Origin: Nitrospira sp.
GTDB lineage: Bacteria; Nitrospirota; Nitrospiria; Nitrospirales; Nitrospiraceae
Direction of reading: 5' to 3'
NCBI GenBank assembly: GCA_024331125.1
Contig: JANDJI010000003.1
Coordinates: forward strand, 310,001 to 374,000
Length of the DNA stretch: 64,000 nt
Below the pieces are notes generated by a model. The model was not told the origin of the DNA and made no database searches. It worked only from the letters and a program-made list of their open reading frames with translations. The translations under genes and the position numbers were made by a program. Below are positions 43,427-50,924 of the stretch, piece after piece; within the stretch, counting starts at the first letter, position 1, and every line of letters starts with the position of its first letter.

Positions 43427-45712
43427 TCATCCCATATCCACGGGATCCATATCGGCGATACACGTGATCCGCCTCCCTCGATGTTCCCGTTCCATCGCCT
43501 CGAGGGAGGCCCGCACCCATCGACAGAGGAGCGCGCGATCGATTCCTTTGACGAGGAGCTGCCGGCGAACGTGCCGCTTCGGCGTGCGACCTATGGCGGG
43601 GACCGGTCCCAGAACGGTCAGCATCGCGCCGCCGAGCTCCTCCAAACGCGCTTTCCATCGCACGGCGGCCGTTGCAACTTCCGTCTGGTCCGCGCCGGAC
43701 ACGGAAAGGGCGGCCAAGTGGCAGGCCGGTGGAAAATGCAACAAGCGACGAGCCGCCAGTTCTTCCTCGTAAAACCGACGGGGGGATCCGGAAAGGACGG
43801 CCTGAATGGCGTGATGCGCGGGAAGCTTCGTCTGCAGAATGACTCGGCCTCCTTGCGAGGCCGGGCGTGCGCAACCGACTGCGTCGTCGAGAAGCTGATA
43901 CGTCCGTTCCGCCGCGCGAAAGTCCGGGACGTGCAAGCCGGAGTCGGCTTGAAGGACGCCGACGAGACCTCGGCGCGGAAGGGGAAGATGCTGAAACAGG
44001 GCTTGCGTTCCGATCAAAATATCCCATGAGTTCGATCGAACTCTCTCCCAGAGATCACGGGCCGCGGATGGACGACGCAATCGATCGCCGTCCAGCCGAA
44101 GAACGGTGACCGTGGGGAAGAGTCGTCTCGCCTCGGCCTCGGCTCGCTCGGTTCCCTCGCCGACCGAGACCAAGTGGGCGGCCTTGCAGGTCGGGCAATA
44201 TCGCGGGAAGGAATCAGTCTCCCCGCAGTAGCGGCACGCAAGCCTGCCGGACTCACGTGAGTAGGCGAGCGGAACCCCGCATGCCGAACAGCGCGGCATC
44301 CAACCGCAGTCCCGGCAGAGCAAGGTGCGCGCGTACCCTTTGCGATTGAGAAACAGCACGACGCCGGCCTCGGACGAGACGGCCTCGTCCATCGCCTCGA
44401 CAAGCCGTCGGCTGAAGAGGGTTCCCCGCGGCTCACGATTCAAATCGATGAGCTCCACGATCGGCCGGCTCGTGGGGTCCTGGGGAACGGTATGGATTTC
44501 GGCGACCGCGTCAAACATCGACTCAAGGGACGGGTGAGCGGATGCCAGCACGAGCAGAGCACGTTCCATCTCGGCCCTGATCCAAGCCACCTCTCGCGCG
44601 TGATAACGGGGTTCCCGTGGCTCCTTGAAGGCGGGATCTTCTTCCCCGTCAATCCAAATCAAGCCGATCGACCTGAGCGGCGCGAAGACCGCTGACCGTG
44701 TTCCGACGATGACGGACGGACTTCCCTCCTCTGCTCGTCCAAAACGCCGGGGGGGCGCCGCCGGAGAAAGAACGGAGACGGGAAATTCGCCGACGTTTGA
44801 CAGGAATCCTCCGAGCCACTTGGCTTTGTCCACCTCTCCTGAGAGGACAATGGCCGACTTTCCGATTGCGAGGGTATGCCGGACTGCGCCGGCGAGCCGA
44901 TTGATCCGGTGCTCCCACGGGGCGTGCAGAACGATTTTCTTGGGTTGATCGGCTCGAAGATATTCGACGATCCTGCTCTCCCACAGCGAGTCCCTCTCCG
45001 TGTGTTCCATCGCCGGAGGAGGAAGAAACGAAGATGGGGATGCAGATGGAGCGGGAGCGAGGCCCGGCCCTGTTTCATGAGCGACGGGCGTACCGGTCTC
45101 AACAAGCGCATCGGATCTTGGCTCGGCGGAAGCCGTTGCAATGATCCATGATCGGCGTTCAAGGGCTTCGACGGTTTCCCACTTATCTCGGTCGCGGCTC
45201 TTCCGGATGGTGGATAACAAGATTCCTCGACGGGTCCGCGCGATGCGTGTCAGCATGGCTCGCAGGTGATGCGGGCAGGTTCCGGAGTCGAGAGCGGCGC
45301 GTCCCGGCTCCGTCGCGCGGTATCGAACGGAAGAAGCGCGTTGCTTGAGTTGCCAAGGCAGGACGAGTCGAAGACATTGGCCCCAGGGAGCGACGTACTG
45401 TTCCGCGATGATGCGGGACAGCTCAAGCCATGAAGATTCCTGTTCGGTCCCGGCGCCGTCGGCCAAACAATGAATGCTCTTAAGACGGGACGACGTGATG
45501 CCGTTCGGAAGCCGGTCGCTCAGAGAAATGACGGCCCCTTCCACGATGGTTCGCCCGAACGGGACAAGAACCGTCCGTCCGACGGCGATCTCCTGAGCTA
45601 GAGGATGGGGCACGATGTATGTAAAGGCCTTGTTGATATGGCGGGGAATGATCACGTCGGCATAGAGACCGTGCGTCCGAATCGCGGGAGGAGCATGTTG
45701 GGGCAAAGCCAT
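43427..45712 (-). CDS. priA: PriA-like primosomal protein N' with degenerate helicase motifs
   Basis: 761 residues from the ATG at 45712 (MALPQHAPP). The 3'-DNA-binding domain (residues ~15-110, YADVIIPRHINKAFTYIVP), the winged helix, the zinc sites (CRDCGWMPRCSACG and CRYCGETDSFPRYCPTC, ~466-509) and the C-terminal domain (VLGPVPAIGRTPKRHVRRQLL) are all recognisable. The helicase core is not functional-looking: where PriA has GVTGSGKT this protein has LHAPWEHRINR (~262), DEEH is DGEED (~355), GSATPS is ASAHPS (~390), and the QVAGRAGR motif reads DAVGCARPAS (~610). It may restart replication without helicase activity, by binding forks and recruiting partners, or be a paralogue of another PriA. 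Confidence 0.85.
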   Translation of the reverse strand: MALPQHAPPAIRTHGLYADVIIPRHINKAFTYIVPHPLAQEIAVGRTVLVPFGRTIVEGAVISLSDRLPNGITSSRLKSIHCLADGAGTEQESSWLELSRIIAEQYVAPWGQCLRLVLPWQLKQRASSVRYRATEPGRAALDSGTCPHHLRAMLTRIARTRRGILLSTIRKSRDRDKWETVEALERRSWIIATASAEPRSDALVETGTPVAHETGPGLAPAPSASPSSFLPPPAMEHTERDSLWESRIVEYLRADQPKKIVLHAPWEHRINRLAGAVRHTLAIGKSAIVLSGEVDKAKWLGGFLSNVGEFPVSVLSPAAPPRRFGRAEEGSPSVIVGTRSAVFAPLRSIGLIWIDGEEDPAFKEPREPRYHAREVAWIRAEMERALLVLASAHPSLESMFDAVAEIHTVPQDPTSRPIVELIDLNREPRGTLFSRRLVEAMDEAVSSEAGVVLFLNRKGYARTLLCRDCGWMPRCSACGVPLAYSRESGRLACRYCGETDSFPRYCPTCKAAHLVSVGEGTERAEAEARRLFPTVTVLRLDGDRLRRPSAARDLWERVRSNSWDILIGTQALFQHLPLPRRGLVGVLQADSGLHVPDFRAAERTYQLLDDAVGCARPASQGGRVILQTKLPAHHAIQAVLSGSPRRFYEEELAARRLLHFPPACHLAALSVSGADQTEVATAAVRWKARLEELGGAMLTVLGPVPAIGRTPKRHVRRQLLVKGIDRALLCRWVRASLEAMEREHRGRRITCIADMDPVDMG

Positions 45713-45820
45713 GCGGTATTGTAGCAACGGAGAAAAAAGGAGAACAACGGAGAACGAACGCCCTCGCGGCGCGAGCGCGGGAGAACGACTTTCCTTCACC
45801 CGCATGCAGAAGCAGTCAAA

Positions 45821-47455
45821 CTACGAGCCGGAGGAATCGGGGTTGTTGGCTTGATCGCCGATGCCCTGCGGAGACGGGTCGTTTCCCGAGGAGTCGCCCG
45901 ATGGACGAGGTCCGCCCCCCGCGGTCGTCTGCGATTGATGGTCGCCGTCGGAGAGCGTGACATCGGGCGTGTCAAGGCTGTCGAGCGTTGCTGAATGTTC
46001 AGAAGAAGTGGCCTGAAGGGGTTGGTCGTGGATGGAGAATGTCCCTGATCCCGTTTCTTGGGAGAGGTCGGAAGAAGGATGTTCCGTGTGTTTCTCCGAT
46101 CGGACATTCATGGGGGCGGAGTCGTTTTGTGCCTGGCCAGGCGCGTTATTACCGGAGGATGCCGAGGGGCTTGGTTCATAGAGCACGATTTCCACGCGGC
46201 GATTTTTGCTGCGGCCTTGCTCGTTGGCGTTGGTCGCGGTGGGTTTCCCATCTCCGTATCCGACGGCCGTCAGTCGTGCCGGATCCAATCCTCCCTGCTC
46301 AACGAGGTAGCGGACAACGCTGTCCGCGCGGGCGTTTGAAAGATCCACGTTGCTCGCGTAACGGGCCCGTAATGATGGACCGATCTCCACGTTGTCCGTG
46401 TGTCCCTCCACTCGAATGAGCCGAGAGTCGCCGCTGTTGATGAGATAAGCGATCAATTGATCCAGCACGTGATGGCCTTCGGGTTTAATGGCGGCTTGTC
46501 CCGATTCGTAATACAGGACGTTGGATAAATCGCCGAGGTTGATCCGGCTTTCTCCGGATGCCTTTCGCGTCGTCAATTGCTTCGCGATGAGATCGATCGG
46601 AGCCGTCTCCTCTTTCGAGGCCGTTGTCGGCGAGAGGGCGGTTTCCCACGATTGAGCCACCGGTTCTCGCGACTCTCGTCCTCCGATGCGTTTGACCCGG
46701 TCTCCTTTGAACACGCGGGTGTTCGCTTTGATCACTCGCGCCGTTGCCGTATGGTCTTCCGTGGACAAGACTTTGATCTGGCCGATTTTTCGGGCCGGAA
46801 GCCCGACGCTGTGGCGGTAAAGGTCCAAGACATCACCGACTTGAAGTCCGTCCGCGCTCCCGCGATCCACGTACACCACGTTCCATTGCGAAACCATGGT
46901 CATGGGTTTGTCGGCCTGGATCTCGACGATCATTGCCTCGCCCTCGAGGTCCGCGGCTCGGTTCGCGTTCCCGACATCTCCGGCTGGTGGAGGGACGAAG
47001 CGCATCACGAGATCTCCGGGCGCAATGGGCCCATAGCCGACGACCGTTTCAGCGGTCGTCAGCTCGTGTTCGACGTCGGTGACCTTGACGACCGCCACGC
47101 GGATGGTGACCGAGCCGAGGTATTCTCTGGTGAGCGGGTGGAAGACCTTGCGAACGCGTCGATAGACGGTAAAGAGATCTCCGATCGCCGCCGCTGACGG
47201 GTTGTCGAGTTTGAGATAGAGGACATCGCGGGTTCCGAGGAGCATTCGGTTGCCGGAGGATTGATTGTCTCCGGTGATCAAATTCACCATCCCGTCGCGA
47301 GGAGTGGCTTTCTGGATTGCCCCGCTTGCAAAGGCGACGGCCGCCTCGCCGTAGCGAACGACACGGGGGTCTTGAATTTGTGCGACCGCGTCGTCCAGAC
47401 ACAGGGGTAAGCCGAGAGAGAGAATCAGAGCACAGGTCGTCAACGTCTTCATCAT
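45821..47455 (-). CDS. OmpA-family protein with long N-terminal region
   Basis: 544 residues from the ATG at 47455, with GAAGGAACC upstream. Sec signal peptide MMKTLTTCALILSLGLPLCLDDAVA. Residues ~40-280 contain two repeat-like beta segments with LysM/FlgT-like character (TVYRRVRKVFHPLTREYLGSVTIRVAVVKVTD and VLDLYRHSVGLPARKIGQIKVLS). The OmpA-like peptidoglycan-binding domain (~325-435) includes YYESGQAAI, IRVEGHTDNVEIG, LSNARADSVVRYL and KNRRVEIVLYEP. The last ~110 residues are a polar Ser/Gly/Gln-rich tail. Probably tethers the outer membrane or periplasmic assemblies to peptidoglycan. Confidence 0.85.
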   Translation of the reverse strand: MMKTLTTCALILSLGLPLCLDDAVAQIQDPRVVRYGEAAVAFASGAIQKATPRDGMVNLITGDNQSSGNRMLLGTRDVLYLKLDNPSAAAIGDLFTVYRRVRKVFHPLTREYLGSVTIRVAVVKVTDVEHELTTAETVVGYGPIAPGDLVMRFVPPPAGDVGNANRAADLEGEAMIVEIQADKPMTMVSQWNVVYVDRGSADGLQVGDVLDLYRHSVGLPARKIGQIKVLSTEDHTATARVIKANTRVFKGDRVKRIGGRESREPVAQSWETALSPTTASKEETAPIDLIAKQLTTRKASGESRINLGDLSNVLYYESGQAAIKPEGHHVLDQLIAYLINSGDSRLIRVEGHTDNVEIGPSLRARYASNVDLSNARADSVVRYLVEQGGLDPARLTAVGYGDGKPTATNANEQGRSKNRRVEIVLYEPSPSASSGNNAPGQAQNDSAPMNVRSEKHTEHPSSDLSQETGSGTFSIHDQPLQATSSEHSATLDSLDTPDVTLSDGDHQSQTTAGGGPRPSGDSSGNDPSPQGIGDQANNPDSSGS

Positions 47456-47502
47456 AGCGGTTCCTTCACGTAAGGCGTGAGCGAAGGGATGGATATGGAA
47501 AA

Positions 47503-47530
47503 ACCATAGCAAATCATCTTGACTTGTCAA
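47503..47530 (-). promoter_or_regulatory. Promoter of the OmpA-family gene
   Basis: On the minus strand: TTGACA (47525-47530), 16-bp spacer, TATGGT (47503-47508), 48 bp before the start codon. Confidence 0.5.
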
Positions 47531-47555
47531 GAATTTGGAACCGGCCGGCTTGGGT

Positions 47556-47585
47556 TTGACGACGGTTTTCGTGCGGTGTTATAGA
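47556..47585 (+). promoter_or_regulatory. Divergent sigma70-like promoter
   Basis: TTGACG (47556-47561), 18-bp spacer, TATAGA (47580-47585). It points right, toward a small possible gene at 47693 and eventually the nuo operon 560 bp away. Confidence 0.5.
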
Positions 47586-47692
47586 TCTTCCGTGCGGGAA
47601 CGGCGTCTTGTTTTCATATCTTTGAAGCGGGGCCTCGATGCAGCAGGGTCTAAAGGGCGTAGGAAGAGGCGGGCGGAAGGGGGTCTGGACGC

Positions 47693-47911
47693 ATGGCCGA
47701 TCAATATCAGATCCATCAGATCCCTCTTCAAAAGATCCCCACACGTTCTTCCAAGAAGAAACGGATTGAGACTCAGATCCATCGACGCCGGGCCGCTCCG
47801 GCCTCCGGTTCAATGGAGTCGGAGTGGGATGCTTCACGAGCAGAACCACCGAACCGGCTGAAAATGATGCCCTCCGCAGCACAGCCGATGACGGAGGAGC
47901 CTCTCGGATAG
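47693..47911 (+). CDS. Possible small hypothetical protein
   Basis: 72 residues, ATG with GGAAGGGGG about ten bases upstream and a promoter 110 bp before it. The product is polar and basic (QIPLQKIPTRSSKKKRIETQIHRRR) with no recognised domain, signal or membrane segment. A 9-bp hairpin overlaps the stop codon. It could equally be an untranslated RNA or non-coding leader; a call without homology is uncertain. Confidence 0.35.
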   Translation: MADQYQIHQIPLQKIPTRSSKKKRIETQIHRRRAAPASGSMESEWDASRAEPPNRLKMMPSAAQPMTEEPLG

Positions 47912-47919
47912 AGAGGCTC
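47897..47919 (+). terminator. Hairpin at end of the small ORF
   Basis: Stem GAGCCTCTC/GAGAGGCTC (9 bp, perfect), 5-nt loop; no T run follows. Possible terminator or regulatory structure between the divergent promoter and nuoA. The 48 kb flank (47920-48148) shows no other gene. Confidence 0.4.
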
Positions 47920-48148
47920 GGATCCGGTTCTCTTCAATTGTTTATGAAACTGTTTGCGATGGGCAAGAAAGCGCGAGGACGCTCTGCGTTGAGCAGGAGG
48001 TCATCAACAGGCTCGTCCTCTTAACAAACCGGGGGTAGGACTTTCGGGTCTGGACGAATTAGGTCCTTTGCTCGCTTGCTATCTTGCGAACCTTCTATCT
48101 AAGATCCATAACTTCTTTTTCAAGTCAATATCTTGCGAGTCGAAAACA

Positions 48149-48529
48149 ATGGTCGAGCCGGATCTTGTCCAATACCTGACGAAATTCCTCCCTATCCTGC
48201 TGTTTATTTTCGCCGCGCTCACCTTTGGGATCGGGACGTTGGTGGTGAGTTATCTTGTCCAGCCGAAGTATCCGGAGCCGGAAAAACTGTCGGTGTATGA
48301 GTGCGGCTCGGAGCCCTTTTCGGATGCCCGGATGCCGTTTCCGGTCCGGTACTACGTTTTTGCCGTGCTGTTCGTCATTTTCGACATCGAAGTGATTTTC
48401 CTGTATCCCTGGGCGGTGGTGTTTCGCAACATCGGGATCATCGGGTTGATCGAGATGTTGATTTTCATCGGTCTGTTCGTCGTGGCGTACGTGTACGCTT
48501 GGCGAAAGGGGGCGTTGGAATGGGATTGA
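48149..48529 (+). CDS. nuoA: Complex I subunit NuoA
   Basis: 126 residues from the ATG at 48149. Three membrane helices: [50 protein letters not shown] and [20 protein letters not shown]. Family motif [12 protein letters not shown] in the loop between TM1 and TM2, and the conserved acidic [11 protein letters not shown] in TM2. Small membrane subunit near the quinone site. First gene of the nuo operon; ends overlapping nuoB by 10 bp. Confidence 0.96.
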   Translation: MVEPDLVQYLTKFLPILLFIFAALTFGIGTLVVSYLVQPKYPEPEKLSVYECGSEPFSDARMPFPVRYYVFAVLFVIFDIEVIFLYPWAVVFRNIGIIGLIEMLIFIGLFVVAYVYAWRKGALEWD

Positions 48530-49047
48530 TCCAACTGGGGCGGCACGAAAAAGACGGCACGCCGGACGTCTTCGTCGGTTCCCTCGAAAAGGCGGTGAAT
48601 TGGGCGCGCAAAGGCTCTCTATGGCCCATGACCTTCGGGCTCGCCTGTTGCGCCATTGAGATGATGGCCGCCGTGTCCTCCCGCTACGACATGGATCGGT
48701 TCGGCGCAGGTGTGTTTCGCGGGTCGCCGAGACAATCGGACCTGATGATCGTGGCCGGCACGGTCTGCCGCCGGATGGCGCCGGTGATCAGGAAGATCTA
48801 CGATCAGATGCCGGAGCCGAAGTATGTCATCGCGATGGGCTCATGCGCGACGTCCGGCAATATCTATGACAGTTACAGCGTCGTGCAGGGGGTTGATCGG
48901 TTCATTCCGGTGGACATGTATGTGCCCGGCTGTCCGCCGACGCCGGAAGCCCTGCTGGACGGCATCTTGAAGCTCCAAGAGCGGATCATGCAGCGGCGTG
49001 TGTTCACCAGTCAGCCGAAAGAAGTGAAGATCGGTCTGAAAGTATAA
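48520..49047 (+). CDS. nuoB: Complex I subunit NuoB
   Basis: 175 residues from the ATG at 48520. Holds iron-sulfur cluster N2, the last electron carrier before quinone. The four ligands are Cys43 and Cys44 (LACCAIEMM), Cys109 (MGSCATSG) and Cys138 (VPGCPPTPE). GTVCRRMAP and [12 protein letters not shown] are conserved. The start lies inside the end of nuoA, indicating tight translational coupling. Confidence 0.97.
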   Translation: MGLIQLGRHEKDGTPDVFVGSLEKAVNWARKGSLWPMTFGLACCAIEMMAAVSSRYDMDRFGAGVFRGSPRQSDLMIVAGTVCRRMAPVIRKIYDQMPEPKYVIAMGSCATSGNIYDSYSVVQGVDRFIPVDMYVPGCPPTPEALLDGILKLQERIMQRRVFTSQPKEVKIGLKV

Positions 49048-49064
49048 AAGCCCGACGGTTTCCG

Positions 49065-49559
49065 ATGCACCAATTGGCCAAGCGGATTCAGGAATCGTTT
49101 ACGAGCGGGTTCGTCAGCGCATCGGAATGGCGCGGGGACGTGGCCGTCACCGTTACGAGAGACAAGGTTCATGACATCGCCGAGTTTCTCCGTGATGATC
49201 CGGGGATGGATTTTGATTACATCGTCCACGTGAGTTCGGTGGACTGGCCGGACGACGAGGAGCGGTTCGAAGTGGTGTGGGAATTCTACTCGATTCGGAA
49301 GCGGCACCGCCTTCGATTGAAGACCAGGGTGCCGGAGTCCGATTGTGTCGTGGACTCCCTGACGGATCTGTGGAAGGGGGCGGATTTCATGGAGCGCGAG
49401 GTCTACGACATGATGGGGATTCGATTTCGAAACCATCCGGACCTCCGACGAATTCTGTTGCCGGACGATTTTGCCGAAGGCTATCCCTTGCGAAAGGATT
49501 TCCCGCTCCGAGGCAAGGGGTGGCGCGATACCTTTGAGTTTTTGGACGAGCGATCCTGA
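49065..49559 (+). CDS. nuoC: Complex I subunit NuoC
   Basis: 164 residues, about the usual length for a separate NuoC. Ends with the 30-kDa-subunit signature ADFMEREVYDMMGIRFRNHPDLRRILLPDDFAEGYPLRKDFPLRG. The N-terminal half (FDYIVHVSSVDWPDDEERFEVVWEFYS) is the ferredoxin-like fold. Scaffold subunit of the peripheral arm; not fused to NuoD here. 17 bp each side to nuoB and nuoD. Confidence 0.96.
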   Translation: MHQLAKRIQESFTSGFVSASEWRGDVAVTVTRDKVHDIAEFLRDDPGMDFDYIVHVSSVDWPDDEERFEVVWEFYSIRKRHRLRLKTRVPESDCVVDSLTDLWKGADFMEREVYDMMGIRFRNHPDLRRILLPDDFAEGYPLRKDFPLRGKGWRDTFEFLDERS

Positions 49560-49576
49560 TGGTGTGATGGCGGCTT

Positions 49577-50821
49577 ATGGCGTTCGAAGATCAAAGAACC
49601 ACGATCTATAAAGTCGATCCGGAACATCCGGAAAGCGAGACGCTGCCCGCGTTACGGACGGAAGAGCTGCTTTTGAACATGGGGCCTCAGCATCCCAGCA
49701 CGCACGGGGTGCTCAAGGTCATCATGGAGTTGGAGGGGGAGCGGGTGGTGAAGTCCACGCCGGTCATGGGGTATCTCCATCGCGGGGTCGAAAAGCTGGC
49801 CGAGGACGGCACTTATCATCAGTTCATTCCCCACACGGACCGGCTCGACTATGTCTGCGCCATGTACAACAACTTCGCCTATTGCCGGGCCGTGGAAAAA
49901 CTGTTGGATCTCAAGGTGCCGGATCGCGCCGAGTACTTGCGGACCATCGTGGCGGAAGTTCAGCGCATCATCGGGCATCTCTTCTGGCTGAGCGCCCAGG
50001 CGCTGGACATCGGCGCCATGACGGTCTTCTTTTATTGCTTCCGCGATCGGGAAATCCTCTTGGACTGGTTTGACGAGCTCTGCGGAGCTCGTCTCACGAC
50101 CAGTTGGTATCGCATCGGAGGAGTCGAGCGGGACTTGACGCCGTCGCTGATTTCGAAACTGAAAGCGTTTCTCGATTATTTTCCGCCCAAGATCGATGAG
50201 TATCAGGTCTTCCTGGAAAAGAACCGCATTTGGCTCGCCCGCACCAAGGGCATCGCCGTCATTTCGGCCGAGGATGCCGTCAATTTCGGGTTGAGCGGGC
50301 CGACGTTGCGCGGGTCCGGCGTGGACTATGATCTGCGCAAGTATGAGCCCTATAGCGCCTATCCCAAGTGCGAGTTCAGCGTGCCCGTCGGGAAGAACGG
50401 CGATACCTACGACCGGTACTGGATCCGCATGATGGAGCTGTACGAAAGCGTGAAAATCATCAAACAGTGTTTGGAGCAGATGCAGGAAGGCCCCGTCATG
50501 GCGGAGGTTCCCAGTGTGACCTTTCCGCCCAAGCAGCGAGTCTTTACGAATCTCGAGTCGATGATCCAGCAGTTCAAGCTTTTCTCGCAGGGATTCAAGG
50601 CGCCTCCCGGTGAAATCTATTGCGGGACCGAAGCGCACAAGGGAGAGCTCGGTTTCTATATCGTCAGCACGGGGGGCGGCAAACCCTATCGGCTGAAGAT
50701 CCGCGCTCCGTCGTTCATCCACATGGGGGCGTTCGATCACATGGCCAGAGGGTACATGATTTCCGACGCCTGCACGATTTTTGGAACCTACGATATCGTC
50801 ATGGGTGAGTGTGATCGATAG
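49577..50821 (+). CDS. nuoD: Complex I subunit NuoD
   Basis: 414 residues, 49-kDa subunit lining the quinone cavity. Family markers: LLNMGPQHPSTHGVLKVIMELEGERV near 34 (the His lies in the quinone pocket), TPVMGYLHRGVEKLAEDGTY, DRLDYVCAMYNNFAYC, and the C-terminal YKLKIRAPSF-type segment YRLKIRAPSFIHMGAFDHMARGYMISDACTIFGTYDIVMGECDR. The C-terminal Asp-Arg ending is typical. A gap of about 100 bp without a recognised gene follows before nuoG; nuoE, nuoF and nuoH are not here. Confidence 0.97.
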   Translation: MAFEDQRTTIYKVDPEHPESETLPALRTEELLLNMGPQHPSTHGVLKVIMELEGERVVKSTPVMGYLHRGVEKLAEDGTYHQFIPHTDRLDYVCAMYNNFAYCRAVEKLLDLKVPDRAEYLRTIVAEVQRIIGHLFWLSAQALDIGAMTVFFYCFRDREILLDWFDELCGARLTTSWYRIGGVERDLTPSLISKLKAFLDYFPPKIDEYQVFLEKNRIWLARTKGIAVISAEDAVNFGLSGPTLRGSGVDYDLRKYEPYSAYPKCEFSVPVGKNGDTYDRYWIRMMELYESVKIIKQCLEQMQEGPVMAEVPSVTFPPKQRVFTNLESMIQQFKLFSQGFKAPPGEIYCGTEAHKGELGFYIVSTGGGKPYRLKIRAPSFIHMGAFDHMARGYMISDACTIFGTYDIVMGECDR

Positions 50822-50924
50822 GAGTCGGCGATAGGAGTCTGAGGGTTGTGGGGCAAAGTTCGGCTGGTTGCGTCGATCAAGACTTGCGAGCGGGTGAAAC
50901 AGTGACGGGGTGCGGGGAAACGCG

